A stretch of DNA of 64,000 nucleotides from Chelonoidis abingdonii (GCF_003597395.2 NC_133771.1:138886950-138950949); one strand, 5' to 3'. Positions 1 through 11,962 are shown, counted from the stretch's first letter. The notes: a model not told the origin generated them from the sequence alone. Numbers and translations are program-made.

Positions 1-331
1 CAGAGCTCCATGCTGGCCAAACAGGAAATGAAATTCAAAAGTTCACGGGGCTTTTCCTGTCTACCTGGCCAGTGCATCCGAGTTCAGATTGCTGTCCAGA
101 GCGGTCACAATGGTGCACTGTGGGATACCGCTCGGAGGCCAATACCGTCGATTTGCGGCTACACTAACCCTAATTTGATATGGTAAATACTGATTTCAGC
201 GCTACTCCTCTCGTCGGGGAGGAGTACAGAAACCAGTTTAAAGAGCCCTTTATATTGATATAAAGGGCCTCGTTGTGTGTACGGGTGCACGCTGCTAATA
301 TCGGTTTAAACGCGTAGTGTAGATCAGGCTT
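1..331 (+). mobile_element. Right end of a non-autonomous DNA transposon (same family as 52100-53562)
   Basis: This stretch aligns by eye with about 53250-53562, including the shared string gcactgtgggatacc, the GGGGAGGAGTACAGAAAC block and the terminal tagtgtaga motif. Only the right part of the element is visible because the window begins inside it. It has no coding potential. The family assignment rests on the terminal inverted repeat of the complete copy. Confidence 0.75.
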
Positions 332-804
332 CACTTTCCTCTGTCTTCCAGTCAGTCAGTCTATGGGGCCAAGAAAACTTGTCCATGTGAGGTGTTGTTT
401 CACTCGGAACTGACAGAGTTCATCACTGTATTATTTATGGGTGGGACATACCTTAAACTTCGTTGATCTAGACTGTTCTAGATCAACTGTTGTGTAACAA
501 TTTAAAAATAAACACACAATCTAAGCCGAAAAATAATTTCTTCTTTTTTTGTATGTAATTTTAGAGGTTTTGAGAGATTTCGACTGTTGGTCACAAGGTA
601 TCTGAGGTTGGAGCAAGCTTAGCAGACCACCTGAAGGGTTCAAACATAAGAGTGAGGGGGTGGTCTTGCATGAGCAATGCAGGAGGCACAAGACACAGGA
701 ATGAAAATCCTGCATATCTTCAGAGAAGCAGAATTGCTAAGTATTTCAATATTCCCAGCTCTCGGGATTTTATCATGAATCTTAAATTTGTTGTTTTTCT
801 TGGT
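332..804. other. No gene or recognised repeat
   Basis: AT-rich sequence with many stops in all frames. The small palindrome gatctagactgttctagatc lies near 463-485. I see nothing else. Confidence 0.5.
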
Positions 805-924
805 GATCAGATGTCCTGTTTTTAAAGGGACAGTCCCATTTTTGGGACTTTTTCTTATATAGGTGCCTGTTACCTCCCCCATCCCCCGTCCCATTTTTTC
901 ACAGTTGCTATCTGGTAACCCTAC
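805..924. mobile_element. Short MITE ending in a 'ggtaaccct' motif
   Basis: The left part reads gatcagatgtcctgttttt and the right end reads gctatctggtaacccta, which is close to an inverted copy (agggttaccagat). Two 'gtccc' blocks lie between them. A shorter relative of the same end is at 36483-36500 (tagggtgaccag). It is non-coding. The class (probably hAT-like) is inferred from the terminal motif only. Confidence 0.5.
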
Positions 925-939
925 TTATATAGCCCCAGT

Positions 940-1145
940 TCCTGGAATCTTGTGATTACGCTTCTAATTTTTTAAAATGTAAATTTCTAGCCCTCAAATT
1001 TGCATAAAGAAGCGTGAAAATGTAACCCAGGTGTACCCTAAAGTCTCAAAAACCAGAAGACAGATTAAGAAACCCCAACTGTACCAGTCTCATAATTTTG
1101 GGACCTAACTCCTGATTTTTAAATGCTTGAGGTTGGCAATACTGG
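940..1145. repeat. Interspersed repeat, copy 1 of the 'catgag/ctcatg' family
   Basis: It resembles 11575-11840 and 17215-17485. All contain cttgtgatt/aatcatgag-type ends, a 'ctagccctc' block and an 'agtctcataattttgg' end. The copies are diverged, which indicates age. No coding sequence is visible and the class is unknown. Confidence 0.4.
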
Positions 1146-4089
1146 TATTTTTCCATTTTAAATGGAAAAGATTTTACATCTTTGATAGTTTGCCTTTTAG
1201 GCACAAAACATTAAGAGTTAGCCAGGCAGTCACAGTGAAATATTAGACGAGATGTCTTTATCACATCATACATGATCTCACTGATGAGTGAATACCAAAG
1301 GTGACAAAATTCAGCACTGAATGTATAATCACTATAGTTGGTTAATATCTTACCTCATTTTTCTGCAAGACATTGATGTTCTAAGTTTATTGTTATACTG
1401 TATATTTAGTTAGGTTAACAATAGTTTTATGCCTAATCTGAGCTTCATCTATCATTTAGACACATTTGTACAAGTCCCCTCGTATCACTGAAAGAGCTCA
1501 GCTGATTAATTTTGAAAATCTTACTCACATTCTTCAGATTCATAAAACCACTGAGCATTGACAAATGTGATGGATTTGAGATAGCTGAATAACTTCCCAG
1601 AACCAGGTTATAAATTGCCTGAAGAAGAAGCTCTTTGCTAGAATTCAAGAAAAAATGCAGACAAATGTTTTAAAAGATGAGTAAAAACTAGCTGTTGCTT
1701 TTTAATGTTTCACATACTAGCATCACACAATAATGGACCAGAAGTACTATGAAACTTAAATGTCTATTCACTTTATGTTCAGTTCTTTACGTACTGGCAG
1801 AAGGAGAGTTAAAAGCTTTTAAGTCATGGACTCGATTTCACATGAGACAGTTTAATAGCTGGCACAATCCCATAGCAGCAGAACAATACAATAAAACTGA
1901 AATGGCTGTAATTATTTTTCAAAAGGTACAAACTTCAAAGCTGCAGTTCACTATACTATCTACACATAGTTTTTATATACAATGCCACTAAACTTTCAGA
2001 AAAGGATCATCATCTAACAAGAATTCCAAAAAGAAAATGTGCTCTAGACTTAAAATTAGACAGTTGTGACTTACTAGAGTCTGTCTTTTCAAATTACTGG
2101 GAGAAGTGTCTTCAGAGACCCGAGGAGTTCTGCTTAGGTGTAAAACCTTCTTAGAGATGTGTTCAGTGCTTCAAGACAAAGAATGCAAACTTTTGCTCTC
2201 AGAATTTATTTTACGAATCTGCACTCTTCACACACATACACTGTACTCATCCCATGAGGACAGTGTGGTGGAGGGAGTGGCTGCATTTCATGTACATTCT
2301 TGTTATATGGTTAAAGGGTAGATTGGGTTGAAAGAGAGATTCCTTTCTCAGTCACCAAAAATGTTAATCTTTCTGAATCCAGTGAGAAGGAAATCAGGCG
2401 ACTAACTTCATGTCCACACTGGGAATAGAATAGTGACAGCTCCAAGTACATTGAAACTAGCAGAATTTTAGCACAGTTTCCCTGACGGCATCGGTAAGAA
2501 TATTTTGTCTTATAACCAGGGCCCAGATCATCTCCTCCCGTAGAAAACTCTTCAGCAGGAGGTCAGGGAGAAGGAATCCATGTGGTGATCTCCTTGCAGA
2601 GGACTTCCCTTATTGTCCCATCAGGGGTGGGGGGAAAGGCAAGTTTTGGGTCAGGAGGAAAAGGTGACAAGACCAACACCTAGTGGGTCTTTGGGAAGTC
2701 AGGTCCATCCAGGCAGCGCCCTGTGCCTCTTCACCAGCTCTGACCTTAGCACACCTTCTCTCCAGTGCATCTGGATTGCTCATTTAGTAACGTTTAATAT
2801 ACACATTTGTACAGAAACTCTTTGTTCTTATTATACTGCCAATTCAGGTGCTGTATCAGCACCCTAAAGAAAATAATTGCCTGAGACTTTATTCTTTGAA
2901 GTACAGCTCATCCAGCTGCCAGTTTTCTTAAAGGAGCAAAGACTGGCATCTAAAATAGTCGTGCTTAGCTAATGCCTCTGCTCCAGGCTCCTACAAATCA
3001 ATTTACAGCAGAGCTACCCAATTTGAGCTCCAGGCTTGCAGAAGATGTGCTCAGTACTTGAGCAGAGAATAAGATTTAAACTACTGGCACTATCTGTTCT
3101 TTACTGTGAAATAACAAAAAACTACCCCATTAATAATTACCACAAGTAAAAAAGTAAATGTATTTAATGTAAATATCCTTGATCAAAACATAGGAGGGTG
3201 CCAAGGGGTCAGAAACTTCTTGGAAAATTATGTGTAAAAGAAAATTTGGGGAAAAATACATAGGTTCCCAGCTGGCTGGGAGACACTTTCTTCCTTAGTG
3301 TATGAGATTGCACACCCCATTCTTCAACCTATCAGGCAAAAAAATAGTGTGATGAAATGTGCAGACCCCAACCTATATTGGGGAGTCAAAAGGTTAACCC
3401 TCTCCCTGAGTGGGGGAGTGCACCCACATCTTCATTCCAATGGTTACAGTGGATAAAAGCAGCAGAGAAAACAGAAGGACAAAAGGACAATGGAGGCTAA
3501 AGAGAGATTTGATGGGTTTCATTTCCTGCTCCCCAAAGAGATTGGGTAAGAGAGTCTGGGTGTTCCCAGCAACTGTTTTGAAAGAGAGTCTTGTTTGATT
3601 TTTGCCGCCATAAAGAGTCTCTCTGAGCATTCTTTGGAGGCTGAATTCTGTGGACAACCCAATGGCAGGTGTTGGACCTCACCCAAAGAGCCCTTGCTTT
3701 CCCGCATCATCTGCATAAATCAAAGTCTGGACTAGAAGTCAGCACTCAGCCAGATGAGCTAGTTTAATGTGCAGGCTTCGGGTACATTCCCAACCTGTTT
3801 ACAGCTTTTACATCTCTTGCACAGACTTTAGGGAGAGGTTCCCAACGCCTTTCTGTTTCTGTTGTGACCAGCAGGAGAATCCGAATGGTCCATCAACTTC
3901 CCCAGTATCTATTGGATTTTTTTATTTTGTTTGGGGGGGTTGTTTTGGGTTTTTTTGAATCACTGACAGAGTTCTTTCTTCACCTGGGCTGGAGTGTGAC
4001 TGCATCAGGACCAGCCATGCAGCCACTGTCAGCCTGGGGAAAGAGCTGTCCAATGCATGGCTCAACAATCTGTGATAAAGCAGTAATTC
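1146..4089. other. Unassigned sequence without a supported gene
   Basis: The open frames here are all under 90 codons and show no recognisable domain. A block at about 3360-3740 is locally richer in G and C and has several overlapping frames on both strands, which is a composition effect and not evidence of coding. I recognise no repeat in this stretch, though old diverged ones are likely. Confidence 0.4.
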
Positions 4090-5420
4090 CATAAGATGTA
4101 GTGTTCGGCAATTATTCTGCCTTGGGGCTTTTCCGTTGCTTTGGCTTCTTCAGGATTTCTTGATTCTCCAGCATTTGAGGAAAGTCTTAAATCGTTTCAC
4201 AAAGGACAATACCTGGGAATGCTCTGCAGGTTTTCTGGTCTTTTTGTTCCATAAACTGAATTGTGGAGAACTGGATTCTGCAGTGGCAGCTTCTTGCAGG
4301 CAAAATGGGCAGCTTCAAAGAGGAAAGCACCAATACCAGTATAAAATGTGCTGGCTTCTCTATCTGTAAATTACCTTCTTTGAGAGGTATCTGCATCTTT
4401 TGTGTTGTGATAAATACAGTGTGTGGCCCCATGTTTTTGGGATTAAATGAAGTCAGACATATGGCTGAGTAGGTAACTGCTGGCACTTTAAGGAAATGCC
4501 CCAGTAAGTTCTTCAGGAACTTCTGCATTTGTGATGTTAACAGCTAAAAGCATAGGGAACCTTTCTTTGCAGAATTGTGTTCAGTCCTGTAGACACTGAT
4601 CAGAGAGAAGAGTATGAACACCTCTGCCGTTAGGTCGGGGAATGTAGACTTTTAAATCTGTTATGACTCTTGGTGCTGGAGAAGAAGCAGCTTTCCAATC
4701 CTCTGTACTTCCTGAATTCCCTCTGTATATGGTTTGTCCACGGTGTTGTCAGTGAGTGGTCATAGGATCAAGTATTTTCTTAGATTTTTATCACAAAACA
4801 CACAGGAAAAACTGCAGTATTTCCTTAGTGCTTGTGTCAAACCAATAAGTGACGTCGTCCATACTAAGATCTTCAATATCAGATTCCAAAGTGTTTAAAA
4901 AAGTAACTGAGGTACTTGAGGGAATATTGTGTATGATGAAGCATAGCCATCTCCTTACATAAATGGAAGGGTTCTTAGCCAGTGCAGTACTTATCACTGA
5001 GATTACCTTGGGAGTTGAAATCTCACACACTTCTCAAGGGGTTATATATGGGTTCAAATTGCTTCAAATGCCATCATGAGGATTCATCTTCTGCCAAGTC
5101 TGAATTATTGGCTATATTGATTGCAAGTGAGAAGGGATTTTTCATCTTCCTAACCAATTTTGCTTTCAAGCAAATGCAGATACTTTGTTCTGGCTGCAGA
5201 ATAAGGGTTTCCAGAGGGACAATCTGTGAACTAGATCAACTGCAACTTTTATTGGAGCTCTGCTTGTCTCTTAGTTTCAAGCTGAAGATTTTCAGACAGA
5301 GTTCTTACCCAGCCATTAAGTAGCACATTCATTTTTAAATCTGTCCCTTTATCAGTGAGGTTGTTGCTATTCATATGTTGGCACCCACCATGGATTCTCT
5401 GATGTCGGCAACTCAGTTCT
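4090..5420 (-). pseudogene. Unidentified coding-like relic, possibly a degenerate retrocopy
   Basis: Read on the minus strand, this segment gives a chain of protein-like stretches in shifting frames. One is NLQLETKRQAEL near 5270. Another is an 80-residue piece at 4791-5030 that contains SVISTALAKNPSIYV and DIEDLSMDDVTYWFD. Further pieces are LLAVNITNAEVPEEL near 4530, and a 113-residue open frame at 4187-4528. Composition is protein-like with normal hydrophobic/charged alternation, but every stretch is broken by stops and frame changes. I do not recognise the family, so no function is offered. No splice-site-bounded exon structure was obvious, which leans towards a retrocopy. It could also be chance open frames. 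Confidence 0.3.
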
Positions 5421-5949
5421 GTTCTGCAAGGACCACACAGGAACTAAGTTTTAGAACTAAGGTGCATCACCATGTTTTTGTCCACTCTGGTTTGACTGTA
5501 GACCTATATCTGTAAAACAAGGCTTTTGAATTAATGGTCGTCCGTCATGGTGAAATATCCCATGAATATATATGTGATACGTCTTTTCTCTTAAATTTTT
5601 CTTTCCTCTATATGGAATCAAATGTTTTTATTTGTTTTCCAGCCTGTCAAAGGATGGATCTAATAGCTACACACACAAGATAAAGAACAAAAGAGACAGG
5701 AGTGTCTGTTTAGATCTAATATTAACCACTCCCTTTTCTGTCAGAGGGTTAAACGTTATATTTTCCCATCTCCTCACCCTTCATCCCAAACCCAGCATAG
5801 AATGAGATATTAGTCTCTGACACACACTAGCAGGAGGTAGAACTGTGAAGTATTCCTCTTCCTACCATTCTGGGGGATCTTACAGTCTTCTCTGAAGCAT
5901 ATAGTGCTGATTATTGGTGGAGACAGAATATTCTCTGATCAGCTGGTTC
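5421..5949. other. No gene or recognised repeat
   Basis: AT-rich sequence with no open frame of interest. Confidence 0.5.
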
Positions 5950-7104
5950 TAGGGTTGCCACCTTTCTAATCTCACAAAACCAAACACCCTAGCCCCGTCC
6001 CTTCCCAGAGGCTCTGCCCCCTGTGCCACCGCTTTCCTGAGGCCCTGCCCCCCACTCACTACATTCCCCCTCCCTTGGTGGCTCGCTCTCCTCCACCCTC
6101 ACTCACTTTCACTGGGCATGGGGAGGTGGTTGGGGTGCAGGAGGGGGTGAGGACTTTAACTGTGGGTGAGGGCTCTGGGGTGGGGCCAGAAAGGGGTTCA
6201 GGGTGCAAAAGGGTACTCCAGGCTGGGGCAGGAAGTTGGGGTGCAGGAGGGGGTGAGGGCTCTGGCTGGGGGTGTGCACTCTGGGGTAGGGTTTTGGGAG
6301 CTGGAGTGGGCTGCAGGTTGAGACGGGGTTGGGGTGTGAAAGAGGGTATGGGCTCTGGGCTCGGGGTGTGGGCTCTGGAGTAGGGCTAGGGATGAGGAGT
6401 TTGGGGTGAAGGAGGGTATTCTGGGGGGCGGGAAGCCAAGGTATTCGGAGTGTGGGAGGGAGCTGTGGNCCGCGCTGAGCTGCGCTGCGCTGCGCTGCGC
6501 CGCGCCCGGGCCGGCGGATGCGCGCGGGTCCGGACGGGCAAGGGAGGAAGGGAAGCGGGGGGTGTGGGCTCTGAGGTGGGGCCAGGGATGAGGGGCTGGG
6601 GGGGGCAGGAGGGGGCTCTGGGTTTAAGGGGGCTCAGGGCTAGGGCAGGGGCACAGGCTTACCTCTGACAGCTCCTGGTCAACGGCACAGCGGGGACGCT
6701 AAGGCAGGCTCCCTGCGTGTCCTGACTCCACGCTGTACCTCGGAATCTGCCAGCAGGTCTGGCTCCTAGACAGTGGGGCCAGGAGGCTCCGCACACTGCT
6801 CTCGCCTGCAACAACTGCCCTCACAGCTCCCATTGGCCACAGTTCCCAGCCAGTGGGAGTGTGGAGCTGGTGCTTGGGAAGGGGGCAGCACACAGAGCTT
6901 CTTGGGTCCCTCACCTAGGAGCCGGACCTGCTGGCCGCTTCTGGGAAGCAGTGCATAGCCAGGACAGGTAGGGACTAGCCTGCCTTACACTCACAGCACC
7001 ACTGACCGGACTTTTAATGGCCCAGTTGGCGGTGCTGACCAGAGCTGCCAGGGTCCCTTTTCGACCAAGCAGTCTGGTCAAAAACTGGATGCCTGGCAAC
7101 CGTA
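5950..7104. mobile_element. GC-rich hAT-like non-autonomous transposon
   Basis: The ends are inverted: TAGGGTTGCCA on the left and TGGCAACCGTA on the right. They are flanked by gctggttc (5942-5949) and attggttc (7105-7112), an 8-bp target-site duplication with two transition differences, as expected for an old hAT insertion. The interior is strongly GC-rich, with a G-rich tandem region and CCAAT-like blocks (cccattggccaca). No transposase is visible. The open frames within it (up to 102 codons, 6075-6383) are low-complexity Gly/Val/Trp readings of the repeat. Confidence 0.7.
6115..6660 (+). repeat. G-rich tandem repeat (minisatellite-like)
   Basis: Irregular units related to ggggtgcaggagggggtgag and gggctctggggtagg repeat across the region, interrupted by a CG-rich core at about 6467-6545 (gctgcgctgcgctgcgc). 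The strand is extremely purine-rich. It lies inside the transposon at 5950-7104. The single undetermined base (n) at 6469 sits at the start of the CG-rich core, which suggests sequencing difficulty. Confidence 0.7.
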
Positions 7105-7439
7105 ATTGGTTCTGAAGTGAAATAATTCCAGACACATTGCTGGTGATGAAAAATCTGGGCTTCATAAAGAATGCTGAGGAAGAAATGTTTCCGTGGCTAG
7201 TGTTTCTAAACTCATAGTGGAAACTTCTGTATTAACTTTCTGTTCCGTTGTAACTGGTAATCAGCTGAATGTGAGCGCCCAGTGTGATGATGTGGCCAAA
7301 AGGGCTAATGCAATCCTTGGATGAATAATCAGGATAATCTAGAGTAGGAGTAGAGAGGTTATTTTACCTCTGTATTTTGTACTGATGCAACTACTGCTGG
7401 AAAACTGTCTCCAGTTCTGACGCCCAAAGTTCAAGAAAG

Positions 7440-7699
7440 AGTTTGATAAATTGGAGAGTATCAAGCTGTCTGGAGTGGTTCACGAACATGGGTGCCAACT
7501 TCAAGGCAGGCTGTTACAAACCTGGACACAAACCCCTAACTGGTTGTGTGTTCTAGAAGTGGATTTCATCAACCAAGTATTAAGTCTGAACTCCTCAAGT
7601 GCTAGGACAGCCTTAATATGGAGTCACAGAGAGTCCCTTGGATACTCCAGTCAATCTTGCCACCCAGGCAAGCTTGCCTTTGTGATAGATGGTTCCTGA
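7440..7699 (+). mobile_element. Left part of an old LTR-like repeat, copy 1 (split by a solo LTR)
   Basis: It matches 43640-43751 plus 44010-44130. Shared blocks include caaacccctaactggt versus caccccaaactggt, agtcacagagagtccc versus agtcacagacagtccc, and ccacccaggcaagc versus ccacgcaggcaagc. The repeat resumes at 9144 after the inserted LTR. It is non-coding. The LTR nature is inferred from length and texture, and its own termini were not established. Confidence 0.6.
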
Positions 7700-9143
7700 T
7701 GTAAGCAGAGTCAGGATGAGCTCTACCCTGACATCTGGTGGTGAATTATGGGGAGTGTGAAAAGGAATTTTAGGTATTTGCATTGGCGCACCCACCCCAC
7801 CTAGCATAGCCCATGGCAGCCTAAAATGGTTACTTTCACCGCTGTGGGATCCCCAATTTCTTTGTTATTGGGGCAGGAGGAATAAAGTGTTGTCACCCTG
7901 ATTATGTGAATGAGGAACTATGAGACTGCTTTATGACAGAGATGTCTCAACATCAATTAAGTAGCACTTGCTAGACAAGGGACATGGGTTCCAAAACCTA
8001 GTGAATTGAGAGAGAGGTTGAGGACAGGTATCTGTACTTGGTGGTGTAGGTGCCTTGTGTGAGCCAGAAGCACCAGTTCTACCTACTCCTCTCTCCACTG
8101 TGGAATATCAGAGTTGATTTTTGATTCCCATAAGAATCTAGATATAGGTTACTGAGCCGAACTCACTTTGGGCTAATGGTGCACTACCACTGGGGCTCCC
8201 CTACTATGAGCTGAAATTGCTGAGCTGAGAGCACTGAGTACTGTGCTAACTAGTGGGGGAGCCTGAAGCTATACTGCGGAACAGAGCAGCTGGCAGAGTG
8301 GAGTAGAGCAGTTTGTGGGGACGGCTGGAGTGGATCATGGGACAGCTGGTGGAGCAGAGCAGCTGGCAAAGCGGAGCAGCTGTGGGACGGGTGGAGTGGC
8401 CCACGAAGCGAGTGGAGCCGAGCAGTTTGCAGTGACGGCTGGAGTGGATCACAGGACGACTGGTGGAGCAGAGCAGCTGGCGGAGCGGAGTGGAGCGAAG
8501 CAGTTTGTGAGGGTGGCTGGAGGAGCAGGGTGGAGTGGCTGATAGAGCGGAGCAGTTCTTGGAGAAGGCGGAAGTAGAACCCCATGGAGAGGCGGGGAAG
8601 TTGACCCTGGACCACATAAGGTGCCACTTTCTACCCAGGCTCGGGGTGGGGAACCTCTGCAGATAGACTCGCAAACTCTGGGGCTGCACTGACCCAGGAC
8701 AGAGACTTTTGGAATGTGCGACTTTTGGGAGTGTGGGTGATCTTTGGGTTGCTGGACTCTAGGGACATTTGGGGTATTGGACTTTGGAGTCTTGGGGTGA
8801 TTTGGGGGTTGCTAGACTGAAGATCCCAGGAAAAAGGACATGGCCCAATTTCCTGGGGTGGGTCTTTGCTCACGGTTTGGTCTATGAACTCTAGTTGAGG
8901 TGTTTTCCCAATTTAATGCTTGTTGTTTATCTCATGTAATTAAACCTTTTCTGCTACGCCGAGACTCTGTCCTGGCGAGAGGGGAAGTATTGCCTCTTCG
9001 AGGCGCCCAGGGGTGTGTGTAAGATTTTCCCAGGTCACTGGGTGGGGGCTCGAGCTGGTTTTGCATTATGTTGTAGGGACGGGACTCCTATCAATTGAAC
9101 CCGGCCCTTGCTGCTATCAATTTGGCCTGGCAGAAGGGTTACA
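7700..9143 (+). mobile_element. Solo LTR of an endogenous retrovirus-type element, copy 1
   Basis: It begins TGTAAGCAGAG and ends GGGTTACA, giving TG...CA inverted termini. The flanks are ctga (7696-7699) and ctta (9144-9147), a 4-bp duplication with one difference. The uninterrupted relative at about 44120-44150 shows the site without the LTR. The LTR is colinear with 61037-62367 over nearly its whole length. ATTAAA near 8940 could be its polyadenylation signal on the plus strand. No internal viral genes lie next to it, so it is a solo LTR. Open frames inside it (for example 8246-8689 minus) are repeat readings. Confidence 0.8.
8270..8570 (+). repeat. Tandem gagcagctgg-type minisatellite inside the LTR
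   Basis: Imperfect units built from gagcagctggcggagcgg and gcagtttgcagtgacggctgg repeat about a dozen times. The second LTR copy has a shorter array at about 61625-61770, so array length accounts for much of the size difference between the two LTRs. Confidence 0.75.
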
Positions 9144-9715
9144 CTTACACCAAAAGTCACAACAATATTCCGGTTACTCCCAGTCCCAAAGCACCAGTCA
9201 CTTAGCCCAGGTCGATTGCACCTGAGATCATACACCAAAGGCAATGTTTGTATCCAATCCTGTAATAAATTAACTAAAGATGCATTAATTAAGGAAAGGA
9301 AACAGGAGTTATTTACAAGGTTAAAGCAGGTAAACATACACACACACCCACACCCACACACGAGTTACAATCTTAGGTTCCAAAAAGTAGCAGAAGTTGC
9401 TGTAATGTTCAATCTCTACATGTCCTTTAGGGCTAACCCAGGCTAAGCAGCTGGGGGATCTCTTGGCTTAGAAATATTGCTCTCTCCAAATTCCAAGCGG
9501 CATAGTGATGACAAATTCTTCTTGAAAGGGATGTTTATTCCCTTCCCCCAGAGTTAAAGCTGTGATGGGATGAGCATTTGTGCACATCCCATCTTCGTGG
9601 GGTTGTGGAAAACATGCGCAGATGAGCCAGACTGCTTTCCAGCTATGCATCTGTCAGTGTTCAGTGAAGCCTAGAGGCCCTGGCATGGGCTGGCACTTGG
9701 TCTGCCAGCATCACA
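9144..9715 (+). mobile_element. Right part of the old LTR-like repeat, copy 1
   Basis: It is colinear with 44130-44960. Shared blocks are gcaccagtcacttagccc versus gagaccagtcacttacccc, taaagcaggtaaacata versus taaagcaggcaagatat, and agggctaacccagg. It ends where the CR1 3' end begins (about 9716). A short CA-rich tract (cacacacaccc) lies at 9335-9361. Confidence 0.6.
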
Positions 9716-10172
9716 GGGAGGTTCAGAGAAGAGTCACAAGAGTGATTAAATGCTTAGAAAACATGCCTTAAAGTGACCGACTAACAGAGCCCAATCTCTT
9801 CAATTTAACAAAGAGAATGTTAAAGAGTGACTTGATTATGGTTTAAAAGTACCTACACAGGGAACAAATATTTAATAATGGGCTCTCCAGTCTAGCAGAG
9901 AAAGGTATAAGAGGATGAATGGCTGGAAGTTGAAGCTAGACAAATTCAGACGGGAAATAAAGCATGAATTTTTAACAAAGAGAGTAATTAACCATTGTAA
10001 CAATTTTGCAAGGGTTGTGGTAGATTCTCCAGCACTGATAACTTTTAAATCAAGATTGGATGGTTTTTCTAAAATTTCTGCTCTAGGAATTATTCTGGGG
10101 GACTTCTATGGCCTGTGTTATACAGGAGGTCAGACTAGATAATTACAATGGTCCCTTTTGGCCTTGGAATCT
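9716..10172 (+). mobile_element. CR1 LINE, 5'-truncated 3' end
   Basis: The sequence reads as the C-terminal end of CR1 ORF2 followed by its short 3' UTR. Recognisable residues are RRVTRVIK near 9730 and a run at 9915-10140 containing KLKLDKFRREIKHEFLTKRV and VVVDSPALITFKSRLD. This is the conserved CR1 C-terminus, with a few substitutions (for example HCNNF where CR1 usually has a Trp). The 3' UTR has the familiar ggaggtcagactagat and ttggaatctatgaaa ending. Several stops and frameshifts upstream of 9915 make it a dead fragment. Confidence 0.85.
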
Positions 10173-11574
10173 ATGAAAAAACTGTTTCACTGGTTAAAAT
10201 ATTACTTCTCTCCTAACAGCTTTATAAATTACATTTGTTCCAGTATATCAGGGTTTTCATACCATTCACTGTCTCTCAAACCTGTTGCTCAATGTCAGCT
10301 GATGGTAATGCTTTTACCTCGGTGACCCAATTCTAAATTGCTTTGGCTACTGCCTTCACAGAACACTGTGACATTGGAAACTTTTCTAGCAAATTTTCAA
10401 TTCTCTTCCCGTTCTTGTTGCCACTCTACAGTTCTGAAATCTGCTGAAGTTATTGTTCATGTTCTTAAGCTCAGGAACATTAGATCCAATATACACATGT
10501 GCAATATTCATAAGTTCATACTTGAACAGCAAGATAGCATAAAGATTAATGTTCTAGTTTATGTGTACTCTGTCATATAGTCTACACAGGCATCTTTGGA
10601 GGCAGTCCTTGGTAACTCATACAAGATAGTAGTGCGGGAGGGTGGGGTAAGTGTGTGCGTAGTTTCCTAAAGTCCACTACATTGCTTCATTTAGCACTGT
10701 TCAGACAGTTTTCACAGCCAGGCAGAACAAACAATCTCCAAGTAAGCTAAGCTGGAGGAAGCACAAGGTAAGATGTGACAACCACCCAAAGAACAAAATA
10801 TTTTAACTTTAAATACGAAGTTAAAACTTTTGGGACTCATTTCATCTCTGTTTTCCTTAACTTCTTTTACCACACAAAGACTGGTGTTGCTGCGATATGA
10901 TGGTTAACAATATGTAGGGGTAGAGAATTCCCCTGGCAATGGCCTGGAGTTCAGATCCTAGGGCTTGCCTAGCTTGTGGGAGCAAGTATCCCACTTCAAG
11001 TCCACAGACTTGGGCTAGCAGGGCTTGCGCTGGCACTTTAAAAATAACAGTGCTTTCAACTTGGGCTGGAGCTCAGTCTCTGAAGCTTGGGGAGAGGGGA
11101 GGTTTCAGAGTCACATGGACTGCTAGTGTCTGGCTAGTGTCAAACCTGTTTGCCATACACTGTTCATCTAGACAAGCCCTTTGTGTGAAGCCCAGCCTTC
11201 TTGCCACTCTAAACTGGCGCAAAGGGGCATGATGCTCAGATTTCCAGAAGCACACTGTCCTTGGTTCCTGCTCAGTGGCTCCATCTTTTATATCAGCCAT
11301 TAGCTAGTTAGATGTCTGACATATTTGATGCTCTAGCTCCTCTTACTGGTGGAAGAGAAATTCAGCTCTCCAGAGTCTCCTGGCTGCTGTGAGTTGGAGG
11401 GAGGAAGAGGTCTTTGGCTACTCTCATTCCCCTGCCTCTGATTTATGGTCCTATACACCAGTAGCTTTCCCAGACACACACACCATCCGCTGTCTATAAC
11501 TTCAGTGCCCACCTCTGCTGTTCCCTGCCTTATATATTCAGTACAGCTAACTCCAGACATTCATAAATCATCAT
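10173..11574. other. No gene; one degenerate MITE-like stretch
   Basis: About 10940-11110 contains cagacttgggctagcaggg and cttgggctggagctcagtc, which resemble the interior of the MITE family at 17619-17870 and 20060-20335, but clear ends are missing. The rest is unassigned. Open frames are short and unconvincing. Confidence 0.4.
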
Positions 11575-11840
11575 TCGGGGGTCAAAATATCCTGAGAGAG
11601 ACTTAAAAATCATAAGATTTTAAAAACAGAATAAATTTGGGAGTAGGGGAGCTTTTTGCTTTCTGGTTTCTGAGCCTCCAGGGTGTACTTAGGTCACATT
11701 TTCAAGGTTTTTCTCCATACTCATGAGGACTAGGAATGTATTTAAAAAAAAAAAAGCTGAGATTCTCACATAATCAATGAATGCAGGAGATGGGACTATA
11801 ATAAAATACCAAGCCTCACGAGGCTTGCAATAAAATCAGG
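11575..11840. repeat. Interspersed repeat, copy 2 of the 'catgag/ctcatg' family
   Basis: It shares aaaaatcataagatttt, gagcctccaggg, and the atactcatgagg and aaaatcaggagttg blocks with 940-1145 and 17215-17485. A 12-base A run lies near 11743. Non-coding. Confidence 0.4.
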
Positions 11841-11962
11841 AGTTGTCAGCTGTCTAGATTTCCCAAGCAGCACAAGGAAATTAATATGACTCTTAGCAGG
11901 AAGATGATGCTGTTTCTGTTCCATTTGCTCTTGAAAGTTTTGCAGACATAAGTGCTGGAACC

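Noticed and set aside
6075..6383. 102-codon Gly-rich frame that could look like a structural protein
   Set aside because: It is a reading of the G-rich tandem repeat within a transposon.
8246..8689. 147- and 125-codon minus frames with repeated Leu-Leu-Ser motifs
   Set aside because: Direct translation of the minisatellite inside the solo LTR; no homologous protein recognised.
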